Shown here: one piece after another, positions 44,315 to 55,755 of the stretch
Layout of the letters: every line of letters starts with the position of its first letter
Position numbering within the stretch: position 1 is the first letter of the stretch
Source: Dermanyssus gallinae
Taxonomy: Eukaryota > Arthropoda > Arachnida > Mesostigmata > Dermanyssidae
Direction of reading: 5' to 3'
NCBI GenBank assembly: GCA_003439945.1
Contig: QVRM01002157.1
Span: 1 to 64,000, forward strand
Length of the DNA: 64,000 nt
Program-made: the position numbers and the translations under genes
Notes under the pieces: generated by a model
Database searches by the model: none
Told to the model about the DNA's origin: nothing
Seen by the model: only the letters and a program-made list of their open reading frames with translations

Positions 44315-45473
44315 GTACGCGACGCAAATTCGCTCCGTGAATCAATTCACCTACCAGCTACACCCCACCCAATTTCGCCCAGACCCCCACTGTGACTTGT
44401 TAATTTACCATATTGTTGTTGTTGTTGTTGCTGCTGCGTGTACTGTTGCTGTTTTTGTTGTTTCTCACTTTGGTTTCTTGGTGTTTTTGTTGCGTTTGGT
44501 GTTGTCTTTACTGTTTTTCGTTGTTGATATTGTTGTTTCAGTTGCTGTTGTTACTGTGGTGGTGACCATCTGTATGATATGAAGCCGTTGTTGATGTTCG
44601 AATTGCGTCATCATCTGTTATTACGATCGGTTGTCTTAGATAAAACGGAAACTCTTGACTTTGTTGTCATAGTCTTTGCAGATATAGTAGCAGTAAGACT
44701 AGTAGAGCCATACAGCATAATCAGTGCTGTATGATTGGTTTCTCACTACGTCCACACGTGCGAGACGTGCACGAGCCGATTTGCTCATGTTGACATGTTG
44801 ATCGTTGGCTACCCACTCTACAGAGGCCGCAACGTGGCTCTACTAACAGACGAATGATGGTGTTTGTTCTCAAGAGGCGGCATGATGTTCTCAATCAATG
44901 ACCTCAATCGTATTCTAAATGGCCGAGATTTAATCATAACGACGCGCGGGTATACTTTCTGCACACACCACACATGTGAAGGTGTTGACAAGTTGACAAC
45001 ACGTTTCATGATAGAAGGACTGCTCGCCAAACAGCAATCACTAATTACTCGCTTTGTAAGGGGGGGGGGGTATGTATGATCTCTGTGTTGAGGGGGGAGG
45101 GGGCTGTCTGTTTGTACCGGGTCATTATTGCACAGCATTGCACGTCGAACACTATTATATATAGCGTGCGCAAACCTACAAACATGCAGTGCCACCCTCA
45201 CGTGCCGAGTGTATGTGACATGACAAGAGGCGTGTGTGCCGGTGTGGCAAAGAGAAAAGATTGACATATTCTCCGGCGCACGCTTGCCGTCATTCAACGC
45301 CAATGCGTAGATCGGAGTGCCTTGTTTGTAGCGCAGAGAGTTAAGTATGAGACATGTCTTAAGCAAGCTGTAGAGAAATAATACGAAAAAGCCGCATATG
45401 CTTCGTTCACGTGCAGCATAACAATAACAAGCAGGATGGTTGTCACGTAAATACTACGTAGACATACGTGCAC

Positions 45474-45475
<2 letters not shown>

Positions 45476-45517
<42 letters not shown>

Positions 45518-45596
45518 ACATTTAGTAATACATATAGTTTATTTAGCTTATTCACTCAATGTAATCACACAATAGATATAATTCCAATATCATGTA

Positions 45597-45632
<36 letters not shown>
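45476..45632. repeat. Two (TA)n microsatellites
   Basis: TA tracts at 45476-45514 and 45593-45632 with unique DNA between. Seen directly. Confidence 0.95.
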
Positions 45633-45638
<6 letters not shown>

Positions 45639-46048
45639 CAGTACTTTAGTAGTTTTTTCAATACGTTAAAAAAATACGAAACATGCATGCATGTATATAT
45701 GGAGAATATATATATGTGTATAATGGAGGAATTTGAAAGACACGTTGATGAATGACGAATTTAAAGAAACGTTTGTGATTGCTTGATTGTTAGACATGCA
45801 CTAACTAGACCATTTGCACACAAAATACTAGCACAGCATGCAGTCACGTATATTTGTGTATGTATAGACTAAGCACCTTACAGGTATGATAGTGACGCAG
45901 TTTGTTTTATATGATATCGACATAAGTACGTTCACTAAATGCCCTACCTATATCATATATATGGACTTTTTATTTGCTTGACATGTGTTACCTAAACAGA
46001 CATGCCGGCAACCCTTTTAGACCAGAGGTGCTTAGAGCTGCGTCATAA

Positions 46049-46236
46049 CCGGACGTGTTGACATATCTAGGGTGTCGTCAGCAGCCCTTGTGACAGCAGC
46101 ATGGTCGCTGACTTTCTGGAGCAGTCATTTATTCCCAATAAGCATTCCTCAAAGAAAGTTCGATCAACAACAGCAGAGATCAAACTGGCGACATCCTGGC
46201 AGATGACAGTCATTACGAGCGCACTAGACCACGTGG
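46049..46236 (-). mobile_element. SINE family A, copy 7 (in cyclin D intron 1)
   Basis: Antisense to cyclin D. It has ccggacgtgttgacatatct, agcagcatggtcgctgactt, ataagcattcctcaaagaaa, the B-box complement gatcaaactggcgacatcc, and the head complement gagcgcactagaccacg. A (TA)n tract follows on its 5' side (46245-46276). Confidence 0.87.
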
Positions 46237-46242
46237 TCATAC

Positions 46243-46244
<2 letters not shown>

Positions 46245-46281
<37 letters not shown>

Positions 46282-46413
46282 GACCGATAGGTCCCGTCCC
46301 AGCGATGCGCCGGGTAGATCCAATCTAATTGCTAAAAAAGGCTGTGCAAATATATATATATATATATTTATATATATAGGCGCAACGATGTGCAAATATA
46401 TATATATACATAT
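46245..46413. repeat. Cluster of (TA)n tracts
   Basis: TA tracts at 46245-46276, 46350-46378 and 46397-46413, separated by short unique segments. They lie between SINE A copy 7 and SINE B. Confidence 0.92.
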
Positions 46414-46417
46414 ACAC

Positions 46418-46605
46418 CGAGCAAGATGGCTTAGTGGCAAAGCCTTTGCCTTGCATTCAGGAGGACTGGGTTCGAGACCCAGACCGGCCACTCTTAAATT
46501 GGTTTGCATGGTTTCCAATTTAGACCAGGTAAATGCCGGAATGGATTAAACATCAGCCATGAAAAAACCGTACACGGGCAATAGCCTTACGGAAAATCCT
46601 AAAAA
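46418..46605 (+). mobile_element. SINE family B, full-length copy
   Basis: tRNA-derived SINE inside cyclin D intron 1, sense orientation. The head has a consensus A-box (tggcttagtgg, 46428-46438) and a perfect B-box (ggttcgagacc), so the internal Pol III promoter looks intact. Body: tggtttccaatttagaccag, aaaaaaccgtacacgggcaa and tagccttacgga. It ends in A-rich sequence that passes directly into (TA)n (46603-46641). A 5'-truncated copy lies at 10.2 kb. Confidence 0.92.
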
Positions 46606-46641
46606 ATATATGTATATATATATATATATATACATATACAC
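46603..46641. repeat. (TA)n at the SINE B 3' end
   Basis: TA array contiguous with the A-rich tail of the SINE. Seen directly. Confidence 0.93.
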
Positions 46642-47227
46642 AGATCTACACCGGAACAGATCGGTAGCCTAACAAGCAGACGGCCGAACCAGACGAGCGA
46701 ACTCAGAGACAGGCGACTGGGCTTGCTGCTGCTGTTGCTGCTGCTGATGGCGGTGCCGACGGAACCACAGCGAAGCCGACGTCGCCACCGCCGCTGCCGC
46801 TGCCGCCGCCTTTGCCGTGGTAGCAGCAGCAGCAGTCGCGAGTGACAGTCGGCGTTCGACGCGACGAATTGACGTCGTACTCGAGCGAACTTCGAGACGA
46901 GCGAGCTGATTCTGCTGCTGATGCTGCTCCTCGCGTCTTTCCTCTCCTTCTCCTCCTCCTCCTCCAAGAGACTGTGTGTATCTGTATGCTAGCTAGCAAG
47001 CTAGCATAGACAGAGCGAGCGAGCGAGTGAGCAAGCGGTCCGTCTGACGTCGTGGTCGTCGGGCAGGTCGTCGAACGACGACCCACTACTACCGAAGGAC
47101 CTATCTACTAGCCGACCCTCCAAACGACCCCACAGTCAGTTAGTCAGTCTTTCGGTGGGTCTGTCTGTCGGTCGTGGCTGTTGACGATGACGGTCGTAGC
47201 GTGTAGCGCCTAGCGGTGAAGTGACTT

Positions 47228-47640
47228 CGCCCCCTTTCCCCCGCGCCCCACACCCCCTTTTCCCATTCTGCCTTTCGTCCCTCCCCTTCTTTCTGCTCCC
47301 CCATCCCCCTGTTCCCCCTCTGTTCTGTTTCTCTTCCCTCCCTCTGCGCCCCCCCCCCTTCCTTCTGTCTTTCTTCCCCCCCGTGCCAGCTCCCCCTTCA
47401 TTCTGTCTCCCTTCCTCTCCCCTCCCCGCTCCCCCTTCTTTCTGTCTCTCTTCCTCCCCCCTCCCCCTTCCCTCTGTCTCTCTTCCTCCCCCCTCCCCCT
47501 TCCTTCTGTCTCTCTTCCTCCCCCCTCCCCTTTTTTTCTGTCTTTCTTCCTCCCCGCTCCCCCTTCCTTCTGTCTCTCTTTCTTCCCCCTTCCCCGCTCC
47601 CCCTTCCTTGTGCCCCCCCCCCCTGCCTCCAATGGAGAGG
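47228..47640 (+). repeat. Polypyrimidine minisatellite (~31-40-bp unit)
   Basis: About 410 bp with almost only C and T on the + strand. Degenerate tandem units are built from ctcccccttccttctgtctc and tcttcctccccc, with 7 or more copies recognisable. Such mirror-like purine/pyrimidine tracts can form triplex (H-) DNA. Overlapping frames on both strands (Arg/Gly/Glu-rich, or Pro/Ser/Leu-rich) have no independent support as genes. Confidence 0.93.
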
Positions 47641-48059
47641 TTCGGCAAAGGCTGACAAGAGCAGCAGTAATAGTACTCGTAGTAGTTGTAGTAGTAGTAG
47701 AAGTACTACTTCTTGTTGATCGTACTTCTTCTTCTTCTTCTTCTTCCTTTTTTCGATCGTCGTCTTCTAGTTCTACGTTCATTACGTCTGCTAATGCGCC
47801 TACCGCGTGCCTACTACTACCATCATCACTTCTGCTACTTCAACTACTACTACGACTACTGCTACTACTACTACGACTACTACTCGTGAAGCGAGAGAAG
47901 GTCTACCGCATCTACTACATGCGGTCCTACATCTTCTCCTTCTCTTTCTCCTCCTCCTCCTTCTCCTCATCCTCTTTCTCTTCCTTCGCGATCGCGACCG
48001 GACCTCAGACTAGAAGGTCTAGTCTACGATAACCCACTAGTAGTGGCATCAAGCGCTGC

Positions 48060-48480
48060 CGTCGCTTCTGCTGCTGCTGCTGCTGCTACTGCGACTGGGC
48101 GCTGTCTACTACGACGTAGTGACTGACTGGCTGACTGCGGCGGCGACTGCTGCTACGACAACGACGACGTCCTCGATGTCTACGTTCGTGTACCCCGGCC
48201 ATTGGCCTGTTTTGGACCTGGGCTCTGGGACTGGTTCTGGACTTGGTTGTTGTTGTTGTTGTTGCTGCTGCTGCCGCTGTTGTTGTTGTTGTTTCTGCTG
48301 CTGCTGCTGTTGTTGTTGTTATTGCTGTTGTTGTTGTTGTTGTTGTCGTTGTTGTTGTGGTTCTAGTCCTTGTCTGTCCTTGTCCTGGTTGATGGTTGCT
48401 GTAGTAGTCGGTGGTTGGTCTCAGCATACACTACAGCTTCTGTTGTTGATGCTGCTGCTGCTGCTATTGTTGCTGCTTCT
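48060..48480 (+). repeat. (TTG)n/(CTG)n arrays
   Basis: CTG units (about 48066-48095) and a long TTG/CTG array (48245-48360), with a further CTG run at 48448-48475. A CAA array of opposite sense follows at 48615-48740. Confidence 0.92.
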
Positions 48481-48614
48481 GCCACTACCGCCACCGTCGC
48501 CAAACTATGCTACGTCCACGCCACGGAGACGGAGACGGCCACGATCACGGCGTTTCAGTAGCAATGATCATAGCGGCGCGATTCTATCGGCTGACGCCGT
48601 TGTACAAACAGCGG

Positions 48615-48740
48615 CAGCGGTAGCAGCAGCATCAACAACAACAACAACAACAACAACAACGTCAACATCAGCCTCAGTTTCAGTAGAAGAGGCAACAGCA
48701 GCGGCAACAACAACAACAGCAATAACAACAAGAACAACAG
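48615..48740 (+). repeat. (CAA)n array
   Basis: CAA/CAG units complementary to the TTG array 250 bp upstream. Confidence 0.92.
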
Positions 48741-49558
48741 AGCCAACAACAACCACATTGGTGATGAAGGTTCAGTGGACTGACCGAGACACGAGTAGGT
48801 TTGAGGTGGAGAAAATCCAGATGCTGGTCTTCTTTCGTCGTTTCGTCGTCGGCCCTTCTGTCCGTCAGCACATAGTGACTACTGACAACAACGCTAACGA
48901 CAACAACAACAACGGCAGTAGCAGCAGTGTCTGCCGTAAACTGCAGGACGCACGTCAAGTAGCACACCCAAAGGAATAGAAGAGGGACAGCGTGGGGTAG
49001 CGGCGGGGGGTAAGGGGATGGAGAAGCAAATCAGGCAACCAGCGAAGCTTCATGGTTTCACCTGGCAGACTCTAATTCATTGTTATCGTCATCGTCGTCA
49101 TTGTTGTCGTCATCGTCGTCATTGTTTTTGCTGCTGCTGCTGTAGTGATTGTTTTCGATGCTGTTGTTGTTTGGTGGTATTGTCACGTACTTGTTGTGCC
49201 TAACGTCCCAGCCAAACAGAGGAAATGAAGAGAACCGTAGTAAGCAATCAGTAATAATAGTAGTTATTATTTCTGTTGTTTCAAAACCTATGCCTAAGAG
49301 AGGCATTTTTCCAATAATGTTTCCTAAAGTCCTGTTTGTATTGCCCCTATTTCCCTTCATTTTTTCTTTGGCACTGTTCTGATTCTTTCGATACACATAT
49401 CTTTCCTTATTATCGTTCTGCTCTCTTCCCCCATATCTCTCTCTCTCGATTCCTCTCACCTTACCCTCGGGGTGTAGGGGCTATGCTGGCTTGTTTCGTT
49501 TGTGGTTTCGCTGTTTTATTTGCTCCGTTTTGTACTCCATTCGATCTCTATCTCTGTG

Positions 49559-49571
49559 CCCCCCCCCCCCC
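49559..49571 (+). repeat. Poly-C run (13)
   Basis: Seen directly, inside pyrimidine-rich DNA (about 49370-49850). Confidence 0.93.
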
Positions 49572-50129
49572 GCTTCGCTATGCTCTCTCTTGTCGCTTTC
49601 CACCTCCGTGGCAATTTTTTTCTCCTCATGTTCTCAATGTACAACATTTCATTCGTTGTTCTTTCACTGCTCGCGCTTTCTTGCCCTTTTTTCTTGTCTG
49701 ATTCTCTGCTCGCGTGCTCTCTCTCTCTCTTTCTCCCCTGTATGCCGGTATGTCTGTCTGCCTGGTTATCTTACCCCGCTGTTGTTGTTCTTGTATCTGC
49801 CTCGCGCTGTCCCTCTCCGGTCAGTGTTTCGTCCGACTTGGTCGTCAACTCTCTTGTGTCATGCTCTGCCTCTGCTGCCGTCGCCGCAACTTGTCTGTTA
49901 CTTCTTCCCCTAAAGTCGACTTCAGCTGGCTTGCTGCAGCAGGCAGCTGTGACGGCTGTGATCAGCAGTAGACTGCTAACTACAGTAGCAGTAGCATGAC
50001 AAACAGCGGCGACGACGACCATAGAGCGTACAACAATATACGCTGCTCGAATAAGAGCACGCACAATGTTTGCCGGCTGACACTGATACTGATTCGCAGG
50101 ACAAACGCCATATGCCGCAGTACAGGTTT

Positions 50130-50132
<3 letters not shown>

Positions 50133-50167
<35 letters not shown>
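50133..50167. repeat. (TA)n microsatellite
   Basis: About 17 TA units in cyclin D intron 1. Confidence 0.95.
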
Positions 50168-50171
<4 letters not shown>

Positions 50172-51712
50172 TTATGCTGGTATAGTCGTCGCCCTTGAGG
50201 CGTTTCACTTGAGACGTTCCTGTAGCCTCTGTATTGGCGTGAATCCCGTTTCCTCATGGGTCTTGCCAATAGGCCAGTAGTCGTTCGCGCTCGCGTATCG
50301 GATCACCACTCCTTGGCGGCGCAAGGTTCTCCGATCCGCGCGCGCGGACCTCCTTTCTGCATGTGACTGTATCGTCCTCTGACCGTTTGACCAAACGCTG
50401 CATTATCTGACCGCCGCCGACTTTGATGCTGTAGCTGGTGCTGCTGCTGTTGTAGCTGCTACTATCGACGCGATTCTGCCTCGGATCTGCTCGGCCTACT
50501 CTGCCCTCGATCATGTTCGTAGTGGTAATGTCAATGGTGTCTTGGTCATGTTTGAGCTTCTTGCCGGCTAGCTGATAGCTGGTTATTGTTGCTGATGTTG
50601 ACGTCGCTGTTGATTATGACGATGATGCTGCATTAATGGTATTAATAAGAGCTTTGTTGTTGCGTCGTCGTTGTTGTTGTTGTTGACACGGTGTTTATGA
50701 CTCGTTATTGAGGCTATGAGTGCCAAGGAAGCTACAAGAAAGGACAACGGCGAGCAATGCCCGCATACGTACTCATGGATACCCATATAGGAGGTGGCAG
50801 AAGACAGACAAAACACAGACGGACGAACGGACAGACAGGCAGACATATAAACAAACATACAGTTGGATAGATCTATCGGTAGATATACAGATCGATACAC
50901 ATTCGTATCATCCTCAGCTGGTTGTAGTCGGCCAGTGGTTCCATGGTTGGCTACGAGCTTCGACCGACGTATATGCGTAGAGAGGGAGATCAAGAGAGAG
51001 TGAGAGTGTGTGTGTTCGAGAGGGAGAGAGAAAGTATATAGGATGGTTGCGAGGTTTCGCCGCCATCTGCTGCACAACCAACACCAACCAACACCGTGAA
51101 CAAAACGAGTCCGCGAAGCCGCGTGAAGTGAGTGGCAGCACAGAAGCGTTGATAGCAGTAGGCGACGATGGATCGAATTATGCTGATGATTCCGTGTTGT
51201 TGTTGTTGATGATGATGCTGGTGATGACGACAGCTAGACTTCAGCCGAGGTGTTCTTCATTTGCTGTGAGAAGCGAGAAAGAATCTCAGAACTAGAGGAT
51301 CCCGTCTTTTTGCTGAGGTTACGCTGCTGCTGCTGGCTGCTACGCGGCGTAGCCTAGCCTCGGTTGCCGAGGTTGAGTTCGTCGCGGCCCCGACCGAGCG
51401 CGACGCACTCGAGGTAGCAGTTGAAGCGACCGGCTCACCATGTAATTAGTGTCAGTGGATGCCAATGATCTCCGTCTTTTCCTCCTCATCATGTTCTTCT
51501 GCTTCTCTTTCTTCGTATTTTTGTTGTTGACTGTCGGGACAACTGCTGCTGGTCAGTCATCATCTCAAACAGTTCGCGTATCCTATCCTTTCTCTGCTGC
51601 TACTATTACTACTACGGTACGACATTGTCTGCCCTGGTCCTGTCGCTTCCATCCATTGGGTCCAAGCCCTGATCGAACGGCCCGCCGACCCCAGAGGTTT
51701 CCTCCGCCGCAA

Positions 51713-51729
51713 CCCCCCCCCCCCCCCCC
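51713..51729 (+). repeat. Poly-C run (17)
   Basis: Seen directly. Confidence 0.95.
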
Positions 51730-52895
51730 GACCATCCCAGATACCAACCAATCTTCTCATCCTCGGACTATCCATCCGTCTGTCAATCCGCCTTTTTACA
51801 CCTCAAATCATTATTAAGCAGCATCATAGAGCAGAGGAATAGATGGAGAGAAAGAGATCTCGTAGTAGTCATTTTTGAGTGCATATAGTGTTAGAACCAG
51901 ATATATATATATATATAGTAAGCGCGCGTACGCAAGGATAGGCGCATATCGATGGCAACAACTCGTGACCTGTCTCTTCATCACCATCATCATTATCATC
52001 ATAATCATTTTCATTATCATCGCCGCTACTTCAAACGGACGAGCACGATGAATTGAATCCACAACTCGCTTACGAGGCGAGGACAAGGCTTCGATAGGTA
52101 AATGGGTAGGTAGGCAGATAGGGAAGACAGGATTCTCTCGCTATCAGGGCGCTAATAGGGCGCGTCAATGACTTTTCTTCTTCTGCTTCTACTTCTTCTT
52201 CACGCCTAACGCTGACATATGATCATGGTTGGTCGTGACTGAAATCACTGCGTTGTTCTTTTGGCTATTTGTTCCAGCCAGTTGGGAGCGATTTCTGTGT
52301 GTGCGGTTTCCGTTGTCGAGTGGCAGTGTCGAGTTGTAGAGTGGGAGGAATTGCGACCATATGCGAAGAATGCGATAGACACCGCATTCTCCAGATGCGG
52401 GCGGTGAATCTCCTCTAGTGGCGGCGGCGGCGGCTGCGGCCTTGTAGTTTGTCGAATGATCCTGCCGATCCAGCGGCAATCGTAGTCGTAATTATCGGTC
52501 TCTCGCCTGAAACAATTACCGTACGTGACTTGAGGGCGGTCGTAGAATAAAGGCCCACCCTTTTTCGTTCTGCTGTTAGAGGTCGCAGGAAAGCGGAAAT
52601 TCATGCGTAGAGGTGTTGGTGCCGTTGCAATTCCTGTGTCTACTACTAACTACTACTACTACGGTGTCGCCGCCATACTATTAGTACTACGAAGTTAAGA
52701 TATGCTACAATTCGCGCCTTTTGCAGAAAAATACACTTGGTATCAAGAAAAGTGCCGTACAGAGAGAAATGCTGGATTCTATTAGCACGATCGGGCGACG
52801 GCCCCTTTGAGATTGCTATTCTCGAGATTGTGCGGTATGAAAATCGGCACGTGTTTTCCTGCACGTGGACGTTTGCCGAAATTGAATAGTTTCAT

Positions 52896-52960
52896 TTTTG
52901 TTTGTTGTTGTTGTTGTTGTTATTGTGGTTGTTGTTGCTGTTGCTGTTGTTATTGTTGCA
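52896..52960 (+). repeat. (TTG)n array near the intron 1 acceptor
   Basis: TTG/CTG array about 370 bp upstream of exon 2. Seen directly. Confidence 0.92.
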
Positions 52961-53323
52961 AATGTCATTTTTGTTAAGTTTACACGGTGTACATACAAAT
53001 CGCTTGCAAATCGTTTGTATTGTACACCCGTATTGTTGTTTGTTTTTTTGATGTCGTCGTTGTTGTCATAATTGTTTGTGTCATTTGATCATTCTCTGTG
53101 CAATGTATGACGTTTCCTTACCCTCCTCACCTCAATGTCGCCTAGGTAATTAGACATGAAGAAGAAGAAGAAGAAGAAAAATGCATTTGTACCTGTATAC
53201 ATAAAATGGCTCACCGTTGTCGTATGCGTGTGCGTGTGTCTTTGTTTGTTTCATGGGCGTCAATGGGCGTCATTTTGTGCCTGTCGACGACGACGACCAC
53301 GACGACGCCGCCACTCTCTGCAG

Positions 53324-53539
53324 GTGACCGAAGAGGAAGAGTGCGAGGAATCGGTGTTCTGCTTGGCGATGAATCTGGTCGATCGGTTCCTCTCGCGCGT
53401 CGACGTCAAGAAGGCCCAGCTGCAGCTGTTGGGTTCGGTCTGTCTTCTGTTGGCTTCGAAGATGCGCCAGTCTCGTCCGCTTACCGTCGATCGCCTCGTC
53501 TACTTCAGCGATTTCTCCATCTCGGCCAGCGACATCAGG
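53324..53539 (+). CDS. CycD: Cyclin D, coding exon 2 (cyclin box)
   Basis: Second coding exon, exactly 216 nt (72 codons, residues 103-174), phase 0 at both ends, the same length and phases as vertebrate CCND1 exon 2. It begins VTEEEECEESVFCLAMNLVD, matching the D1 pattern [20 protein letters not shown]. It continues RFLSRVDVKKAQLQLLGS and VCLLLASKMRQSRPLT, where SKM carries the conserved cyclin-box lysine (residue 148) used for CDK binding, and ends YFSDFSISASDIR. The acceptor is ctctctgcag|gtg and the donor agg|gtgagt. Together with exon 1 it encodes most of the first cyclin fold. The partner CDK-binding glutamate lies in the next exon, which I could not find before the window ends. Confidence 0.97.
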
Positions 53540-54023
53540 GTGAGTGATCGCTGTGATCATGATGACGATGGTGATGATTAGGGATTGTTGTTTCGAACGA
53601 GTTAGCTCCTCCTTTGCGGCTGTGGCATTTTATTCATCACTCTCTCAATCAGTCAGACAGACAGACAGACAGACACACGGACGAACAGATGGAGGATCTA
53701 GTCGGAGGAATGGTGGCCATAGCCTTACTAGACTATTGCCTACCTACATATGGCAAGTCACGAGACGTCACGAAAAGCTCACAAATCTCGTCGTCTCCCG
53801 ACTGAGGATGACTCGATGAAGTGCGTGTTAGCGCTTTCATCTTCTTAACTGTTGTTGTTGGCGGTGGTGGTGTCGGTGCTGAACGGGCACAGGAATCGAC
53901 AGGGTGAAGCAATCTTCGTTGCTTGCCATAAAATAGACAGGAACTCGTGTAGGGCAGGGCAGCGCTGTGAAGTTCCACCTTGGAACTCGAAGTAAAGACA
54001 CAGATATAGGTCGTACAAAAGAC

Positions 54024-54056
54024 GACCATGGGGTCGTCAAGCACGACCCCATGGTC
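54024..54056. repeat. Perfect 14-bp-stem hairpin
   Basis: gaccatggggtcgt, loop caagc, then acgaccccatggtc. It lies in intron 2. The GC-rich stem would be very stable in RNA. Confidence 0.93.
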
Positions 54057-54192
54057 GACCCCACAATGACACGCGCACATTTCAAGTAACTTATTTTAGT
54101 ACTAGTTGTAGTAAGGCTAATTGTAGTACTGGTTGACCTGAAGTAGAGGTTTACAGGCTTTTATTCTTCTGTTAACACTGTTGCTGCGTGTG

Positions 54193-54285
54193 GTCTTGTT
54201 GTTGTTGCTGCTGCTGCCGCTGTTGTTGTTGTTGCTGCTGCCGCTGTTGTTGCTGCTGCTGTTGTTGTTGTTGTTATTGCCGTTG
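54193..54285 (+). repeat. (TTG/CTG/CCG)n array
   Basis: Mixed TTG and CTG units. Seen directly. Confidence 0.92.
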
Positions 54286-54669
54286 TCTCCGTTGCCGCCG
54301 CCAGTGTAGGTAGAGAACACCAAAATGTGCCGTCTGCGTTGTGACCATGGCGAGACATGTTGCACGCTTAAGCCGACAGGCCCGGAAGAGTTTATTCTGA
54401 ACGAGATCAAGACGACGACGATGACGACGCGACTAGCTTTGCTTAGTTTGCGGCTAGTTTGGCCCAAAAATTTGACCCAAAGAAGACGGATGTTAGACGG
54501 GATGGTAAGGCAAGGCGTCGAGAAAGAAAAAAGCCCGTGAAGAAATGGCTGGTAGCCGGCTACACTTAGCTAGGCAGCGACGCTTTCGGATGGTCGGGCG
54601 ACTTAGTCGTGAACCAGCGGGTTTACCTGTGCGCTACCGTTGACGGAAGCGCTGACCAAACACATGTGT

Positions 54670-54782
54670 TGCTGTCGTTGTTGTTGCTGTTGTTATTGTT
54701 GTTGTTATTGCTGCTACTGTTATTGCTATTGTTGTTGTGCTGTTGTTGTTGTTGTTGTTGTTGTTGTTGCTGTTGTTGTTAC
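54670..54782 (+). repeat. (TTG)n array
   Basis: TTG with TTA and CTG variants. Seen directly. Confidence 0.92.
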
Positions 54783-55743
54783 GGTCGCTTGACGCAGTTT
54801 CTGAAATCGGCGATGCTTGTGGCGTCGGTGGTTTGACCCAACTAGCAAAGCACAATGTGGCGTCGCCGTTGTTATTATTGTCTTTGTGGTTGTTGTTGTC
54901 ATCGTCGTCGCCATCCTCATCGCCATCGTCGACTCCTGACGTCATTCTGAATTGAGCAGGTCGTACGCAACCTTTGGTATGCCGTGAGTCGAGCTGATTA
55001 TTATACTGCCATAATATGAGGCAGTCAGATGAATGGGGCCTGGGTGGGTTGAAACTTACCTTCCGCTCCGAACGGCCTGCCCCACTTGCGCTCCTTCCTG
55101 GACGCGAAGACGGAGAACGCGCGCCTATGTCTCTATGTTATCATCGTGATGATGCTGCTGTTGTCTTTCGTGGCGGTGGTGATGGTGGCGGTGGTTGTTA
55201 CGTCATCACTACAAGCACCATAACCATTATTGCCACCAGCAAAACTGCTACAACAGCTGTCTATCTGTCTGTCCATCGCTTCGCCACCACCACCACCACC
55301 ATCACTCCTGCAGCATCGACGGCAGCCATGATTGACTGGCTCGTTCCTGTTGCTTACAACATCACTTCCTTGTCGTCGTCGTCGTCAGAGGCCAAGAAAA
55401 GAGGTCTCGGGGGCACGGGCGCTTGCTGGCGAAGGGGTACAGTACCGAAGGGGGTCGACCTCTTCCGACCCAGGCAGCGACGTAGCAACTGACGCGGCAG
55501 AGACGCTTGCCGATTCACGACTTGCCCTATCGACTTCGTACGTATGTTGCGTGCTCAGCAATGACGGCGACGAGCACGGTGATACTGTTGTTGTTGTTGC
55601 TTCTGCTGCGGCGGCGGCTGCTGCTGCGGTTGAACGCCGCGTACACCTCAGTGACAGCAGCGATTTTGCAATTGCTGAGGTACTGAGGTATACCAAAAGT
55701 GCCGACAATGACAACAAGAACAACAGTAACAGTCAGAGAAGAG

Positions 55744-55755
55744 CCCCCCCCCCCC
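55744..55755 (+). repeat. Poly-C run (12)
   Basis: Seen directly. Confidence 0.92.

Larger units (their letters stand above)
44315..53323 (+). other. Cyclin D intron 1 (9009 bp)
   Basis: GT donor at 44315 and AG acceptor at 53322-53323, preceded by the pyrimidine-rich cgccgccactctctgcag. The intron contains two SINEs (A at 46.05 kb antisense, B at 46.42 kb sense), many TA tracts, a polypyrimidine minisatellite and TTG/CAA arrays. No internal coding exon was recognised. The long Leu, Val, Thr, Cys or Ser-run frames here are repeat-derived. Confidence 0.9.

Noticed and set aside
46418..46495. Genuine tRNA gene
   Set aside because: The A- and B-boxes are good, but a non-tRNA body and tail follow and another truncated copy of that body exists at 10.2 kb, so it is a SINE head. 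The same reasoning applies to the tRNA-like heads at 34.9, 40.65 and 63.4 kb.
47136..47782. Overlapping 140-190-codon frames on both strands (Arg/Gly/Glu-rich and Pro/Ser/Leu-rich)
   Set aside because: They are open only because the underlying C/T minisatellite lacks stop codons; several frames on both strands are open at once and no domain is visible.
48119..48979. 286-codon + strand frame (Cys, Leu and Thr runs)
   Set aside because: Built from TTG/CTG and CAA arrays inside cyclin D intron 1; no domain and no splice support.
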